Source: Typha latifolia
Taxonomy: Eukaryota; Streptophyta; Magnoliopsida; Poales; Typhaceae
Assembly: GCA_019914945.1 (NCBI GenBank)
Contig: CM034103.1
Span: forward strand, 12,772,001-12,836,000
Length of the DNA: 64,000 bases
Reading direction: 5' to 3'
Each line of letters opens with the position of its first letter. Positions within the stretch are counted from its first letter, which is position 1. Below the pieces are notes generated by a model, which was given only the letters and a program-made list of their open reading frames with translations, did not search any database and was not told the DNA's origin. The position numbers were made by a program, and so were the translations under genes. Below are positions 35,666 through 49,220 of the stretch, in pieces.

Positions 35666-37891
35666 TCATACTTGGTACCGACTCTTGGCAAATCTATCAT
35701 GCTTTTTGGCATCATCCTGAAACCGGAAAAGAACAAAAGGATGAAATATGGATTATAGAATGGACAGGCCAAACAATCCAGTGCAAGAACTTTCAAAAAT
35801 TAAAGCAAAGCTTACGTGAAGTATAAATCCAATACTGTCGTTAAAATCCAGGAACCCCTTCCATTGTCTTCCAATGCTCATCTGTAAAATAGAAACTACT
35901 GTCGTGTTAAACATGCATAGAAACTCTCAAATGTGGAAGAGTATATCATATTTGGTGCATATGCATCAGCACCTCATGACTTTGGTGCAGACATGCCTAG
36001 CTTTCTATTCGGACAATATTTCCTTCTAGATTCAACTCAAAATAAACTAGAATTTAGTTATTTTAGAAATCCCACTTATATTGGAGATAAATTTATCAGG
36101 AGATGATCAACCAAACGTAAGAGAATATAACCCTATCACCTGGCTCAAAACCTGATATGCTAAAACATTATACAAGATTTATGACTCTATTTTGTCTATG
36201 AGGATATTCAAATATCTGTTGGTTCAGTGTCAATGTAGGGTATTTATGAAAGACACAAGCAATTATCTGACACGAAGCCCACATAATCCCATAGAAACTT
36301 GGCAGATAAAGATATCTCAAGACATCTGGGAAAGTGAAGAGGGAATAAGCAGGAATTTACCTCCCTAATACATTAATTATCTAAAGATACAAACAGAAGT
36401 ACATGTTTCATGTTTACAGTTTACCTGAGCAGCTTCGTTTAGACCATTTTTTGTCCATATAGAGATTTTTTCCTGCTTTGCTCGTACATTGACAACTGCT
36501 CCACATATTTCATCACTTTGGTCAAACTGCTCTCCGATCATAGCCAGCAACTAGCAGGGATATAAGGTTTCATCATGAAGAAAGTCTCAAGAAACTATTA
36601 TAGTCAAAATGAAACAGGAAATAGAATCATACAGTGTATAACCACCATGTATCGACCTTCCCTCTAGAGCAACTTATTGTCCATTTTCCTCCATTTGAGC
36701 ATATTGGGTCCTCCCACTTTGGCTCTATTCCATATTTGAAACAGTGGAAGTCTGATCCAATAGTTAATTTGCTTGGATGATGTATGTTGTTGTAAAGACT
36801 GGAAAAAAAGATAAAATGCAGGTTTTCGACTAAGCATAAAGGACTGCTAAACTGGAATAAAATAGTAAAAGAAAATAAAACAAAAAGGAAAGTGAAGATC
36901 TGAAGCAAGTCCATAATAATTAGTAAATGATGAATGTAAGAAAAAAATTAAGAATGGAAATCACCCACCGATTGAGGATATGGAATCAAGAGTAGGATAT
37001 TTAAAAAGTACCAATAAATAATTGCTAGTTTTAAGTCAATTTTTGGTACTAGGATGAACAGCTTCGGGAAAGATCAACTTAGACCTGCTTCTGTACTAGT
37101 ATACATATCATTCCAAGGGTAACTCATGATTTAGTTAAAAGCAAAACTCGTCCAATTTGGACCTAAGGTAGTTCACAAGTCCCAGATGAAGAATTGTACT
37201 CTTCTAAGAACAAGCCCGCTCATCTTTTAGACAAAAAAAAAAAACTCTATTGGAACATCAAAAGAGTTTATCACCTCGACGCTAAAGCAAATTTCGGGGG
37301 AGAAATGTTCGATCTGACAAAAAAAATGTCTTAAAAGCTGCATAGCAGCAATACTTTGTCTCTTGAAGTGTGATCTTCATCCATACCAGGCTTAGGGAAT
37401 GTTTGGTTACAAAAAGTGAAAGTTCTGGCTACTAGTATGTATCCTCTATTAGCATCATCATTGACATTTACTGACCAGTAAAACTGTAAAATAATGGATT
37501 AAAAAATGCCTTCACCATAGTATTCTAATGCCTTGTACCATAAAATAACAACTTGCGATCATAAATTTCGATTTCTATTGAGTTCAAGATCGAACTTTTT
37601 AGAGTGAGAGCGAGAGAGAGAGAGACTACCCCCAGAAATCTTCGACGGTGGAGAAGGTATGGACGGGGCGAATCGAACTTCCCCAAGCGACCTGTTTGGA
37701 CTTGCCCGTGGGGTTGTCGAACCAAAACGTCCACGAGTGCTCAAGTGGATGAGTCGGTCGCCGTCCACCTTCGGCGCCGCCATCCTCCGCCACCGGAGAA
37801 GGAACTGGATCCCCCGGGATCTCCCCTTCCTCCACCTCCTCCTCCTCCTCCACTGCCGGAATGGATCCATTCGCCACCATCGGCTCCACCA

Positions 37892-37895
<4 letters not shown>
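35666..37895 (-). CDS. EIF4E: Eukaryotic translation initiation factor 4E (cap-binding)
   Basis: Five exons, 37895-37630, 36798-36633, 36550-36425, 35881-35816 and 35716-35666, give 675 nt, or 224 residues, all GT-AG; the usual plant eIF4E gene layout. A variable acidic N-terminus is followed by [83 protein letters not shown] and the end [11 protein letters not shown]. Trp71 and Trp117 with Glu118 correspond to the residues that stack on and bind the m7G cap. The protein would join eIF4G in eIF4F. In many plants eIF4E is a host factor for potyviruses; that is family knowledge only. The start codon is directly preceded by a GA tract on the coding strand. Confidence 0.96.

Positions 37896-37938
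<43 letters not shown>
37896..37938. repeat. (CT)n tract abutting the eIF4E start codon
   Basis: A 43-nt CT run, GA on the coding strand, ends directly at the ATG with no spacer, so it forms the last part of the 5' UTR. Confidence 0.95.
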
Positions 37939-37942
<4 letters not shown>

Positions 37943-38604
37943 CTCGGTTTGTTTCGAATTCGAACCCTATCCTCCGGGAGATTTGGTTACGGGCCGGCCT
38001 GGTAAAACGGAGGGTCCGTTATAAATTTTACCTTGAAGGAATTTTTGCAAACTGCCGCCTACATTATCGACTTATTGTGGGAAAAGCTGCTCGCTTTCCT
38101 TTACATATTTGCAAATCAGTTCCTCCAGTTTACTACTATTGATCAAATGATCAGGCTATTGACTGCTTATCTTTAGTCTACATCATAAGGCATGTTAGTT
38201 AACAAGAAATTTCTAACCTCGAAAAAAAAAAAGGAAAGGGAACTTTTTAATGAAGCTTTCTCATATCTAATGAAGGGCTGCTACCTCCAACATTTCTAAA
38301 TGTACTTGTACATAGGTTGGAAAAGTAGTAGAAACAAAAGATTATCCAAACAGAGCTGAAAGGTGGAAAAAAATATATCCATCTAATCTTTCCTGATATA
38401 CATACATCTCCACTCATATGACAATCAACTAGGACAAAGATAAATTATGACTAGCCCACAAGTCATGTCCCTCTGTCTATAACTTGAAAGCAATGCTGCA
38501 GAGAAAAAGGTTCCGGTCATCACATAGATTTTGCGCTGCAGAGGGGATCGATAGGTCTTCGACATTCTCAGTGAAAATGTGAAGTTGAATTGATGGTGAC
38601 TGAA
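37939..38604. other. eIF4E promoter and ELP4 3' flank
   Basis: A GC-rich part to about 38030 probably holds the eIF4E promoter and leader. The rest is AT-rich and includes the ELP4 3' UTR. No separate gene is seen. Confidence 0.45.
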
Positions 38605-41600
38605 CTAGAAATCAAGTGAAGATCCTTTTGATGAGGCAGAACAACTGCCAGATGTTGCATATGAAGTGCCGCTTGAAGCTTCTACAGGAGCTTGATTCAA
38701 ACGTTCCAGGACCAATGAACGTCGCCTATGAAGCTTCAAGGAGAATGTGGACGCCTCCAGTATGAAAGGCACCTGCTTGCAAAGTTCAAAAAGGGAAAAA
38801 AATCATTACAAATTCTAAGATAAGTGCAGCTAAATATGTTTTACTCTCCAGGAGCACTTGTGTACAGATATGCCTGATCAACATTCCAGTCTACGAACAA
38901 AGTTATTCAACTGGTAATGATTGCGACAAATGCTCATAGGGATTTAACTTTCAAAATGTACATGCATGCTCATGCATGAACTTCTCTACTACATCAGCCA
39001 TATAAGGAAAATGGAAGATTAACTAACACGTGAAGTTTTATACCCAAGGGGAGTAGGGAATAAATAATAAGGTGCAATATTCTCCCCTTTCCCCCAGAGA
39101 ATCGCATTCATCTTCCAGCTACATATCCACTAAAACCGTAATCATCCCAGGGCTGTTCTTTCACTTTGTTGCATATACTTGGATCAACATGCATGGCACA
39201 TGCGTAAATCTAATAGTACTTGGAATCCGGTCTTGAAGCTTGTCCTAAATATTTTCAGCATCTCAACTTTTTAGCTCGAAAGCATTATACACATCCATAG
39301 TTGAAAGACAGTGAAAAGAAGTTGATGAAGCTGAAAATGTAGGAAATCTGCAGCTTTACCTGAGTGTTAATATTAGCCACCTTATGCACATGCAGAAAGC
39401 CAACCATATCTTGATATCCAGTAAGGAGCTTTGACAAGTCCTTGTCTTCATCTGAGGAAAGAAGAAAAAAAAACACTTGTAGACAACCAAATTTGTAAGC
39501 AAAGGGCTCACAAACATATCAATAATCAATCCTCTGTACTTTGATAGTTTGACTTGCCTGCGATTGCTCTGACAGAAAGCAGTGTATCTGCCAAGTGCTG
39601 CCACCTCTTACAGAAGGAAGATGAAAGAAGGGAAGCTGGTAAAGTAATTACAGCAACTGCATTGGAGGACCGAATCTTTGCTCTCAGCAACCTGATAAAT
39701 GAAACCATATCCCAGTCCTACAATGAAATGTTGATGAAGTAAATAGACTAAATAACAATACAGAAAAAAACGAGATACTGATCATAACATTCAACAATCA
39801 ACTGAAGAGGAACTAATTGAATTTCATTCAATTGTATGATCGAAGAAGCAAATGCATACCTTTTCAAAGTACCCACATTGTGGTGCACAGAGGGACTGTA
39901 TAGCAATCCGACCGACACTTGAATCATCATTTCTGGATGTAGAGTGAAAACAAATCAAGATCACCAAACCATATTTTCCCATAGAATATAGAAACCAAAA
40001 GATTGGATTATACCGAGGAAATTTTGATAAAAAGGTTGTACAATGATCATGAAGGACAGCAAGGTCATTCACATCTCGCATGCTTAGACAGTCAACATGC
40101 TGTGAATTAAGCAACTGCCTTTCCAGAGGCTTCCGCAAATCAAAATCATTACTGAACTCCTGCATAGTACCTGCAAAACAAAATTTCTCAAGTGACATAT
40201 TCTAATACATTGTAAAAACAAGACAATTCTGGTATAATAATTTTTTTCAGCCACCCAATCATCACACACACACAAAAAAAAATTTGGGTCGGAACCACAG
40301 GGCATTCTTAAGAAAAAGGAAACAGTACTTTCAATTGTCTCAACAATCGGATCAGTATTTTAATGCAAATTATTCTTTACTTACTAAAACTTTTACCTAA
40401 TTATTTGGTTATATAATTTGACCAAACCACGTGTAAATTTTTATATATTTCATGTCATTTGAAAGAACTGTACTAATTTGCTCTACCATTTCTACGACAG
40501 GATATGTGACTAACATCATGATTCGATCTTTAAATATGCTGATCTATGATAATAGCTTTTCCATAAGTCTGTTCCTCCCTGAAGTCTTAAACAAGCTAAT
40601 TTACTTTATGACAATATTCACAAGAAATCAAGAATTTTAAAGGCTTGGCAATATGACTTAGCTTAGGAAAAAGGATATAACAATCCACTTCATGAGAATT
40701 TTGGAGAGCTAGCGACATAATTCAGCTTGGGCAATAGTATTATTCCTTCAGGAGATTATCTCATCGTGCATCAACATTCATGCCAGAAGTAAGCAAGAAG
40801 CAACTACAGAAACAGTAATCAATTCCTTAACCAATTAGCCAAGGTTGCCAAACAGCTGCTGAGAGCCTATGTACGTGCTTAAGTTGCTGGAGTCTTGGAT
40901 TGCCTGGTTACTGACATGTAGATACTCTCCAACAATCAGATAATAAATTTAGCAAAACGACTATATACCTATGCTTCATAAAAATATAAAGTGAACAGTA
41001 AACTTCCTTTCGGATTTTCTTTTGAAATTCTAATCTATCATTTAAGCAATTATCCCTTAGGCATTACAACCATCAGTTCCAAGAGCACCACCCCAACAAC
41101 AGCCAAGATAAACACAGTCATTTTGATCATTTGGTTGACCCTTCAAGTAGATACAAGGAAACAAGTACACACACCATATAGCATATCAACAAAAAAACTC
41201 AAATTGAGTACCCAAAAATTGAATCTTTTTTCCAAACCCATCTTACCTCTATTCTGAACCTCCCCAATCTTCTCCTCCTCGAAGTACTTCTTGTACTGCC
41301 AAGCAATCCTTAACCCCTTCTCCTCCTGCACCTCACAACAGAACTCAAATCAAACTACCCCGCAAACAATAGCCCAAAGAGAAAAAATAATAATGGCAGA
41401 AATTAACCCACCTTATCTTTCCCGCCAGCATTGATTTGGGTCTCCTTCGCTCCCGAAACCGGCGATGGCAGCGTTCCGAGGAACGCTCTGGGCTCTTCAA
41501 TGGGACCCGCGAAGAGGAGCGGCTGGCGATGGACTAATCCCTGAGACATGAAGCAACGCAGGAGAAGTAGATGGTGAGGCGCATCGCAGTCCTCCATCAC

Positions 41601-41925
41601 AATCACCACCGAGCCGAGGAGGAAGCCACCGCCAAGAATTCCTTAAAAAAAATCAAAACCGAGAAAAAAAAATAAAAGAAAACGCGAAATGGGTATTGAT
41701 TAGAGGTGAGAAAAAGGGAGTGTAAAGAGAGGAAAGGTGGGGTTTTGAGGGGAAATTACTGTCGAGGTCCGGAATCCCGGAGGAGACGAAGACGGCGCCG
41801 TTGGAGCCAGGTTTGAGTCCTGCGTTGGAAGGAGGAGAAGGAGAAGGAGAAGGGGAGGAGGGGGTGCTGCGGGAGAAGGTGCTGTGGCGGAGAGGGCGGG
41901 GAAGAGCGTCCCTCGCCATGACCAT
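38605..41925 (-). CDS. ELP4: Elongator complex subunit 4 (PAXNEB family)
   Basis: Eight exons, 41925-41760, 41641-41412, 41325-41247, 40170-40014, 39932-39860, 39717-39558, 39451-39360 and 38772-38605, give 1125 nt, or 374 residues. The frame holds throughout. Family blocks include [79 protein letters not shown] and [20 protein letters not shown]. The C-terminus is [20 protein letters not shown]...LDF. This is the RecA-like fold of Elp4, which with Elp5 and Elp6 forms the hexamer that supports Elongator in wobble-uridine tRNA modification; the Arabidopsis counterpart is ELO1. Its eIF4E neighbour lies downstream on the same strand. Intron 6, after exon 39717-39558, has a GC donor; a GT donor nearby would give an immediate stop. 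Confidence 0.93.
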
Positions 41926-43613
41926 GAGTAAGCGCCGTTTTCAAAGTGGAAGTGAGATGTAGCTACCGAATTAGAAGAGTAAATTCTAGTCGGCTAAAAG
42001 GCCATGGATTGGACCCAATAAGAATATCTGGGTCTGAGAGCCATCCAAGGACCGGATTGGGCCGACTCTTTTTTTTCCCCTTATTTATGAGAGAGGAGTG
42101 ATCTTTGCCCAGTTAAATTTATTTAAAAAAGAGAGAAAAAAGTTTCTAAAAATAGAAAAATAAACGAACAAAGAACATGAGCACCAAAAGTATCTTCTTT
42201 ATGACTAAGAAAGTAGTAGAATCGACTCTAGTTCTAAATAATTATGCTCGATTCGGTTGATGAATCGGCGGTTGACTTGACCTAACAATTAAAGTTTAGT
42301 GGAGCCTAAGTATATCTATATCTAAAGAAGATTGACCCTAATTTTTAGAATAGAGGTAAAAGTTTATACTCCATCAATTCAGGCCAACAAAATTATCCTA
42401 ATATTGTAAGATGCGGAGAGAGTTTGAGAGAAGAAAATAATCACCCCCAATGAGAGATTGGGCGAGACCAAGCTGTGGCTGCCTGGCCATGGACCAAAAC
42501 CTACAAGGTTCTCGGTCTCCCTCGGCTACATAAACCTAGCTGCAGATTAATAATTTGGATTCTACATGACCAAGGATAAACAAGGATAAGATAAAAGCAA
42601 GGAGTTAACACAAGATAAAAGGATTTTGCTATTCTTATTTCCTTTATGATGTTTGGTTGAGGAAACAGAGTAGATTGTTCGTAATTTTACTTTACATATA
42701 AAAAGTATTATACAGTCTACTGTGATACTATCTACTCATAGTTAGCGTTTGGATTGATGCTTAAAAAATATAGTAAGATTGAATTACTCTAATTACGTAT
42801 TGTTATAGCATAAATAAATATTATTATTATTATGTACGTTGAAGATATTTATAATTTTTCTAAAATGAAATAGGTGATTTGTCAAAAGTAGGATAACTCC
42901 ATTGTCGCAAATTTTATCTTAATTGCGGGTCAAGATGAGTAAAATCCAAAGGAATCCAAATCATCATCGGAATATACAGCGGCTCTCCTATACTAGTCCA
43001 AAATATTTGTAGTCCGCTACATGGATTCGTTTACTCCCTCTAGTGTCAACCCCTTTGCAACTTATTATTGTTTCTCCACTTAAATTTCCAAAGGGACAAA
43101 TTACTAGATCACAGCATAGCCACAAGCGTACAAGGTTATAGCAATCATAAAACTAAAAAAACAAAAATCCTCAACCTTACATTAGCTAACAAGGGTAACA
43201 CGCTGGAATTCCCATGCTTTTCTTCTTTGGACATGCCAATGTAGCTCATTGGGAGACACCTTTGCATAGATAAGGGTGAAGCTGCTGCAGCTCCGCACAA
43301 CTCGTACCTTTTAAAAAGGATGACGAAGTGCTAGCAACTGGCTTTGATGCATTTGTGATTTCCCACATAGTAGCTAACTTATAATTCGAATCACAGAACA
43401 TAAAGTTCATAGGTCTAGATTATTATGTCTTCATGTCTTCAAATAAAATAGAAAAGATGTCAGGCAGTCTGATGAAAAGAGTGATGACTTCAAACACCAC
43501 CTTATCTTACAGAATGCAGGCAGCGTCAGTTCATCATGCTCTACAGAAACTACAAAGCAAACTTAAGAGTCCAACTGTAAGACAGGGAGATTGAGAGCGT
43601 CCCCTCTGCCATT
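41926..43613. other. Intergenic region, ELP4 promoter to CUE gene 3' end
   Basis: About 1.7 kb. The left part should carry the ELP4 promoter. I see no coding frame, tRNA or clear transposon ends. A GC-richer patch at 42470-42530 does not encode a recognisable protein. Confidence 0.45.
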
Positions 43614-46600
43614 TTAGAACACATCCGGATGGAAGCGGCCTGGAATGGAGCTGCCCTGCTGGGCCTGTCTGAGATGCATTGTGAGCGCATAATTATTAAT
43701 CTGCCATGCATTAAGACAAAAACATCCATAAGAGAACTTCCTCAAGGGTGCGGAAAAAAAGAAAGACCTGGATAAACAATTAACTTGCATTACCTCCAGG
43801 TTCCTCACTTGCTCCTGGTACTGTGACACAAGCTGTTTCAGATGTTGCAGCTCTTGGCCTCTCTCATCAAACTCCTTTTGGCGCTCATGTTGGATTGCCA
43901 CTGCTCGCTTCAGAACATTGTTTTCCCGAAGCAGGGCTTCCATCTGTTCTTTGAGCATCATATTTTCCTATTGAACACACAAGAAGCTCTATGAGAAATT
44001 CCTGCAGCCTAAAGTTCTCTATTCTAGAGATCCTCTCAGCTGTTTGTCCCTTGAGGAAAGCAACTTGAAAGCTATCAATAAGTTGTAACATTGTTTGATG
44101 ATCTAAGTGACAAAAGTGTAAAATACCTTGTGAAAACTTTGCATTGCTTCAGCACTAGCATGTGTGACAATGGACTTCTCCAAAACTTCCAGCACTCTTG
44201 AGGCACGAGCCCTGGCATCATCCATGTCAGATGCATTCATCATTTCTCTCACCAGCAGCTCAACCCATTCAGAGCCATCTGTGGGAAGATTATCTAAAGC
44301 AGGTGGATTTTCAGCTGCTACATCCACGCCATCAGTGTCCACGACACCTGCCCGACCTTCAAAAAAGAAATGCAAATGCAAAAAGAAAATGATTTAATTC
44401 TTCTAGGTAGTCGTTGGTCACCATAAAAGCACTAGAAATACCAAATGAATTAGTATCAGTGATCACTATCACATTGACTTCCTTAAGGAGCCTGGTCACT
44501 GATTACATGCCAGAATCTATCCTACATTTCTGGAGAAACTTACATGACCTACTGATAAACAAGACAAATTCTGCAACATATATTTCTGAAGAAACAGCTT
44601 AACGCAGCATATAGAACTGCTATATCAGGAAACATGACAAAGTAACAAATTCTTATATCAGGATAAATGAAGAAAACCTGTACCTCCCGAAAAGATTTAG
44701 AAAATCATGTCTCTAATGAAGAAACAATAAATTAGAAAAACATACTTGTATGATATTGAGTACATAGTCAAATAGCATATGTGTAACATCTCTAACATGT
44801 CCTCAAATAAAAGAAAAAAAAAAGAATTCTTAATATAATGATCGGTCAAAATAATTACCTGACTATTTTGTGATAACTTGTTGTATCACTCATTCAACAA
44901 ATTATAGGAAGAAATCAAAGAAGAATATGTTTTGCATATATAAGAGCTTGAAAACAGAACAAAATTTCAATAAGAATATGAATAATTGATTGTAGATGGC
45001 ATCAACAGCATAAGTGGAAGATCGTCAGAACTTCCAATTTAGAGTGATGCAGCATTTTCTTTAGAGGTTTGTAGGTTGGTATTCTGAAATCTGATCAATA
45101 ACCGATCCTCCAAAGGTGGCATCATAATATTGTCCAAGAGAAGAGGCAGAGCAGACAGAAAAGCAACAAAGAGAGAAGAAGAACCTAAGAATCAGCAATA
45201 AACTTCTACTAATTCATTAATATATACTTGGATTGACAATATTCCCTGACCATATATAAAAGCACCAAGATGACACATCCAGACTCTTGCTGAATCAATT
45301 TACTACAAAACCAGAACCCTTTTTCACACGGAATAATCTCAATTACAACTAAAAGACAAACAACATTATTCTCCCTAGTCAAGACCAAATAAAATCAAAG
45401 CTACTTAATTTAAGAGTTCTACAATAACTCGGACCCTATCATTTCTCTAATTTCCAGTCTGTACATAGTTCAGTTATATTATATTTCTTACTTGATTCAA
45501 CTATGATGTTAATTGGTAAACTAATAGCATATCACTTGGTTTAACTAATAATTATATGTCACCCATGATTGTAGATACAAGAATGTGCTATCTTCAAGAT
45601 CAAGAACAGAATAACAATAGGGAAATGTATAACATGATTGACCTTTGAGTTAAAGATCAGAACTGCTGAGAGAGTGAGTAAAATCAGAAGTAAGACAGAA
45701 GTATTCAAATATTTGATGGTACTAAGCATCCTAGTTTCCATGCACAGGTAAACAGGGAAAAAAAGAAAAGAAAATTAAACATGAAACTAACTTTACATTC
45801 AGCAGAGTACGATCAGCAATTTAGCATAATAAGAGAACACTCAACAGGTTTTCTTCTCTGAATAATTAAACAATATTATACTGCATTATCAACTGAACAA
45901 TATGTTAAATAAGAAAAGCACAGCACTGGAAAATGGAAGTTTGTTACACCACTAATTCTTCAACAGTAAAATTGAGCTACATTTTCAGCAACACCCATGT
46001 AAATAATCTAAATATTAAGGAAAAAAACACCAGAAATAAGACATAAGTAGCAAAAATCAAAACCAGGACATTCGGCAAATATTAGACTGAGCTAATGATT
46101 GGTCATACCTTCAGTTGCTATCTGAACATTAGTTGGCATTCCATTTTCAGTTCTGCACTCACCGGAAACTAAGTTGATTTCAGCTGACCCTAGACGCAGT
46201 TCATGCAAACTCTTTATTGCAGAATCTAAATCATCTCCAGATGCTTCTAGGGTTCTTTCAAGAAACTGAAACCATACAATCACATCCATTAGCTATATAT
46301 TCATATATATATAGCAAAGCCCTTGTCTATGATTAATTCAGAATATTACAGATTTGTCTAAATAGTGGAAATTTATGTTGATTTATATTGAACAATTCTC
46401 AATAACACTATGGTTGAGAATGAATTTCAAAGCAAAATATTAAATCTGTATGGTAATCGACTATATGCCACTGAAAAAGGGAAAAAGAAAAGGCACTGGC
46501 CTGTGGGTTACCAAGACTCTATAGGCTATAAAACAAGAAAAGGAAGAACCAGGAGATGCTCTAATTAATGAAACTCTTCTGGAGAGATTCTTAAGGAATC

Positions 46601-48394
46601 CAGAATCGCTGAACCACAATTAAGATGCACAATCTGCATACCTGGCTTTCATACTTGAACATTTTCCTGAACAAGAAAGTTAGAGAGAAGAATGGAAGAA
46701 CTGTTCTCTGATCAGTTTAAACTTTTCTAAGATCATATGGTAGATCACACTTTAGAGAATTCACACCCACCCCGACCTTTGTAAGATAAGAAAGAGATGA
46801 CAGGAATAATTTTGAAGGGAGATGAAAGAAATATAAATTGACAATTTTTAGAAAATCTGTCGATGAAATATGTCGTTCCTCTTTGCAAGCAAATGTACAC
46901 GTGTACAGTACCAACCAACCATCTGTAAATGTTAATAGCCAGGAGTTGAGGTTGCATGACTAAACGACAAAGTGAGTTATTTTAAAAGAAACTGACATAG
47001 AGGAGATGCAAAAGGACAATGAGATGTCCCTTCTAAATTTAATATTTCTCTTTAATCAAACTAAATTAGGAGGTATTATCATAAAGATATATGCGTATAG
47101 CAAAACATAGCCGCATGTTGACAATCTATAGAAACACTTTAATAAGAAGCTAACTACAAATTAAAAGCAGGAAGAAAATAACGCAAAGGTTCCACGTAGA
47201 TAATGAGATGGTGCAGATGTGACAATTTGCACATGAAGGATTGTAATGAAATTGGAAATCTCAATAGATCTAAAATTAGCTGTACCACTCTTCTTAAGGA
47301 AAATGTAATCAAGAAAGTGAATCATTTAATTCCAGTTGGCAAGTAGAAAAGCATACCAATATACCATACCGAACGAAATTTACATGCATGCATTGAAATT
47401 GAAACTCTTTAGACTTCATGCAATTTACATGCATGCGTTGAAATTGGAAATCTTTAAACTTCCCCAGAAAGGAAAGAGCTATACAGATATATAAATAATA
47501 AGCCTAGCTGTAGATCGCTATGTTCATCTCAAGGCCTCTACAACCAAAGACCCACATGAACCAATGCCATATGCATCATTAATACTCCATCAGAGTAAGA
47601 GAAGTGTCTCCACATCCCTAAGTGAAACCCCAATGTATTTGAGGGCTCCTTCCATGTTTATTTGGTCCCTACTCATATAAATATATCACCAACAGCATGG
47701 TTTCCAACATGCAGGCATAACGGATCCACGACAAACTGAGTCAACTGAGACGTGGAGCATAAGCAGAGAAGCAAGGGAAGAAATGAATGAGATGGTTTTA
47801 CATAATAGCAGATGCAGACGAAGGTATTTAACAACTAATATGGCCTAAATTTGCAGTAAACCAAACGATAGCAACAGGAAATATAAGGTCAGAACAGCAG
47901 TCTTCCGTCTTCAAAAGTATAAATCTCTTTAATCAGGATATAAACTTTTCAGATGCCTATTCATATTAACAATGACGCATCGATATAACAACAGTTCAAC
48001 GGCACATATATAATATTGAGCATCAGATCATTGTTAAGCCTCATCAATAGTCACAAACATCGCCCCTTTACCATCCTACTACTAGAAACAAAAACTATAT
48101 TAACCAGTGAAAGACGATGAAATTGCACATAAAATCGCAGAAAGAAACACAAAATACGCATTAATCTTTTACCTGCTGGTCCATCTCAGGGAAGAGGGAC
48201 CTGAGGTGTGCGAGATTACCCCCGCTCCGATCGGACGAGGGAGAGGAGGGAGAGGCCCGAGACGGAGAGAGGCGGATGCCTGCGGCGGTGGGGGAGGAGG
48301 CAGCGCAGCGGGATCGCTTGGAAGCAGGAGGAGGGGTGTGGAGGTGCTCCTCGAAGATGGAAGAAGACCTCTTCCCGCAGACTACGGCAGACAT
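43614..48394 (-). CDS. CUE-domain ubiquitin-binding protein with coiled coil
   Basis: Five exons, 48394-48173, 46265-46109, 44356-44127, 43967-43794 and 43700-43614, give 870 nt, or 289 residues, all GT-AG and in phase. The protein starts MSAVVCGKRSSSIFEEHLHT and contains a CUE domain at about residues 71-107 (LAHLRSLFPEMDQQFLERTL, EASGDDLDSAIKSLHEL). This is a helical module that binds ubiquitin. The middle includes WVELLVREMMNASDMDDARA and the C-terminal third is a coiled coil (ENMMLKEQMEALLRENNVLK, QKEFDERGQELQHLKQLV). The end is SSIPGRFHPDVF. This matches the plant 'ubiquitin system component Cue' proteins of unknown exact role. ATG 48394 is the first real start; the codon four positions upstream is GTG. 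Intron 1 is 1.9 kb and holds a short tandem repeat. Confidence 0.9.
47377..47462. repeat. 45-bp tandem repeat in CUE gene intron 1
   Basis: Two copies starting at 47377 and 47422, each with 'aatttacatgcatgc.ttgaa'. They differ at a few positions. Confidence 0.8.
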
Positions 48395-48578
48395 GGTGGT
48401 CTCCACCTCCGCCTCGCTGCGGCGTTGCAGTCCTCGGGGCCGATCAATTCGCTCGTCAATGATTCCTCCGACCGATGCCTCGCCTCTTCCAATCCGGCTG
48501 CGGCGATCGTCTCGGCAACTCGGTTTCCGATTCGATCACCTCTACGGCGATCCACGGCGAGGGCAACTATAGGAGCTG

Positions 48579-48605
48579 AGGAGAGAGAGAGAGAGAGAGA
48601 GAGAG
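48579..48605. repeat. (GA)n tract upstream of the CUE gene
   Basis: An uninterrupted GA run about 185 bp from the start codon, CT on the coding strand. Confidence 0.95.
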
Positions 48606-48691
48606 ATTGGGGCTTCTTTGTTCTTTCCTCTTTGGAAAGGGATTCGAAATTTTGGTGCTTTGCTTGGGATAATGAAGACGTGTTGGTGAGC

Positions 48692-48692
<1 letters not shown>

Positions 48693-48732
<40 letters not shown>
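48693..48732. repeat. Compound (TA)n(CA)n microsatellite
   Basis: A TA run followed by a CA run, between the two divergent genes. Confidence 0.95.
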
Positions 48733-48736
<4 letters not shown>

Positions 48737-49220
48737 AGATGTTAAAAGGGTGGTGTAATTATTAACAAATTTATAATTCATTTTTTTAATTTATAACATA
48801 AAAAAAAACTGCTTTCTAACTCAAATAAAACCTATTTATAATCTAAATAATTTATATAAATTTAAATAACTTGTATAATTTATTTAAGTAAACAGGTGGT
48901 CTCGTGTTTAGAAATTTCGACTGTATTAATAAATGGGTTGCATTTTTGTTTGCATTACTATGATATGATCGGAACCGATCCGACCCGAACTGGCCTAACG
49001 GATCCTATTGCCACCCCTCCGCACCGATTCTTAGCGGGTCCAGCCCTTTTTCCGGACGATAGCGCACGTAGTCCATCCAATCATCGCCTGCCACGTGACC
49101 GTTAAAACCCTAGGATCCGGCAAATCCCCCTCTCGTCCTCTCCCGATCCGAGAGAGAGAGCGGAGAGGAAGTCGAAGTAGTAGTAGGAGAAAGAGGGAGG
49201 AGAAAGGAAAATATCAGGCG

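Larger units (their letters stand above)
48395..49220. promoter_or_regulatory. Divergent promoter region, CUE gene / SPC3
   Basis: 826 bp. Next to the CUE gene is a GC-rich leader with a GA tract at 48579-48605. Then come (TA)n(CA)n at 48693-48732 and an AT-rich centre. Near SPC3 lie a G-box CACGTG at 49092-49097 and a perfect telobox AAACCCTA at 49105-49112, about 110 bp before the SPC3 ATG. Confidence 0.55.

Noticed and set aside
37604..38024. Plus-strand frames of 121-133 codons over eIF4E exon 1
   Set aside because: Shadows of the GC-rich eIF4E exon and its CT tract, giving runs of Ser-Leu.
48107..48745. 212-codon plus-strand frame over CUE gene exon 1
   Set aside because: It is antisense to the conserved CUE exon and ends in GA, TA and CA microsatellite translations.
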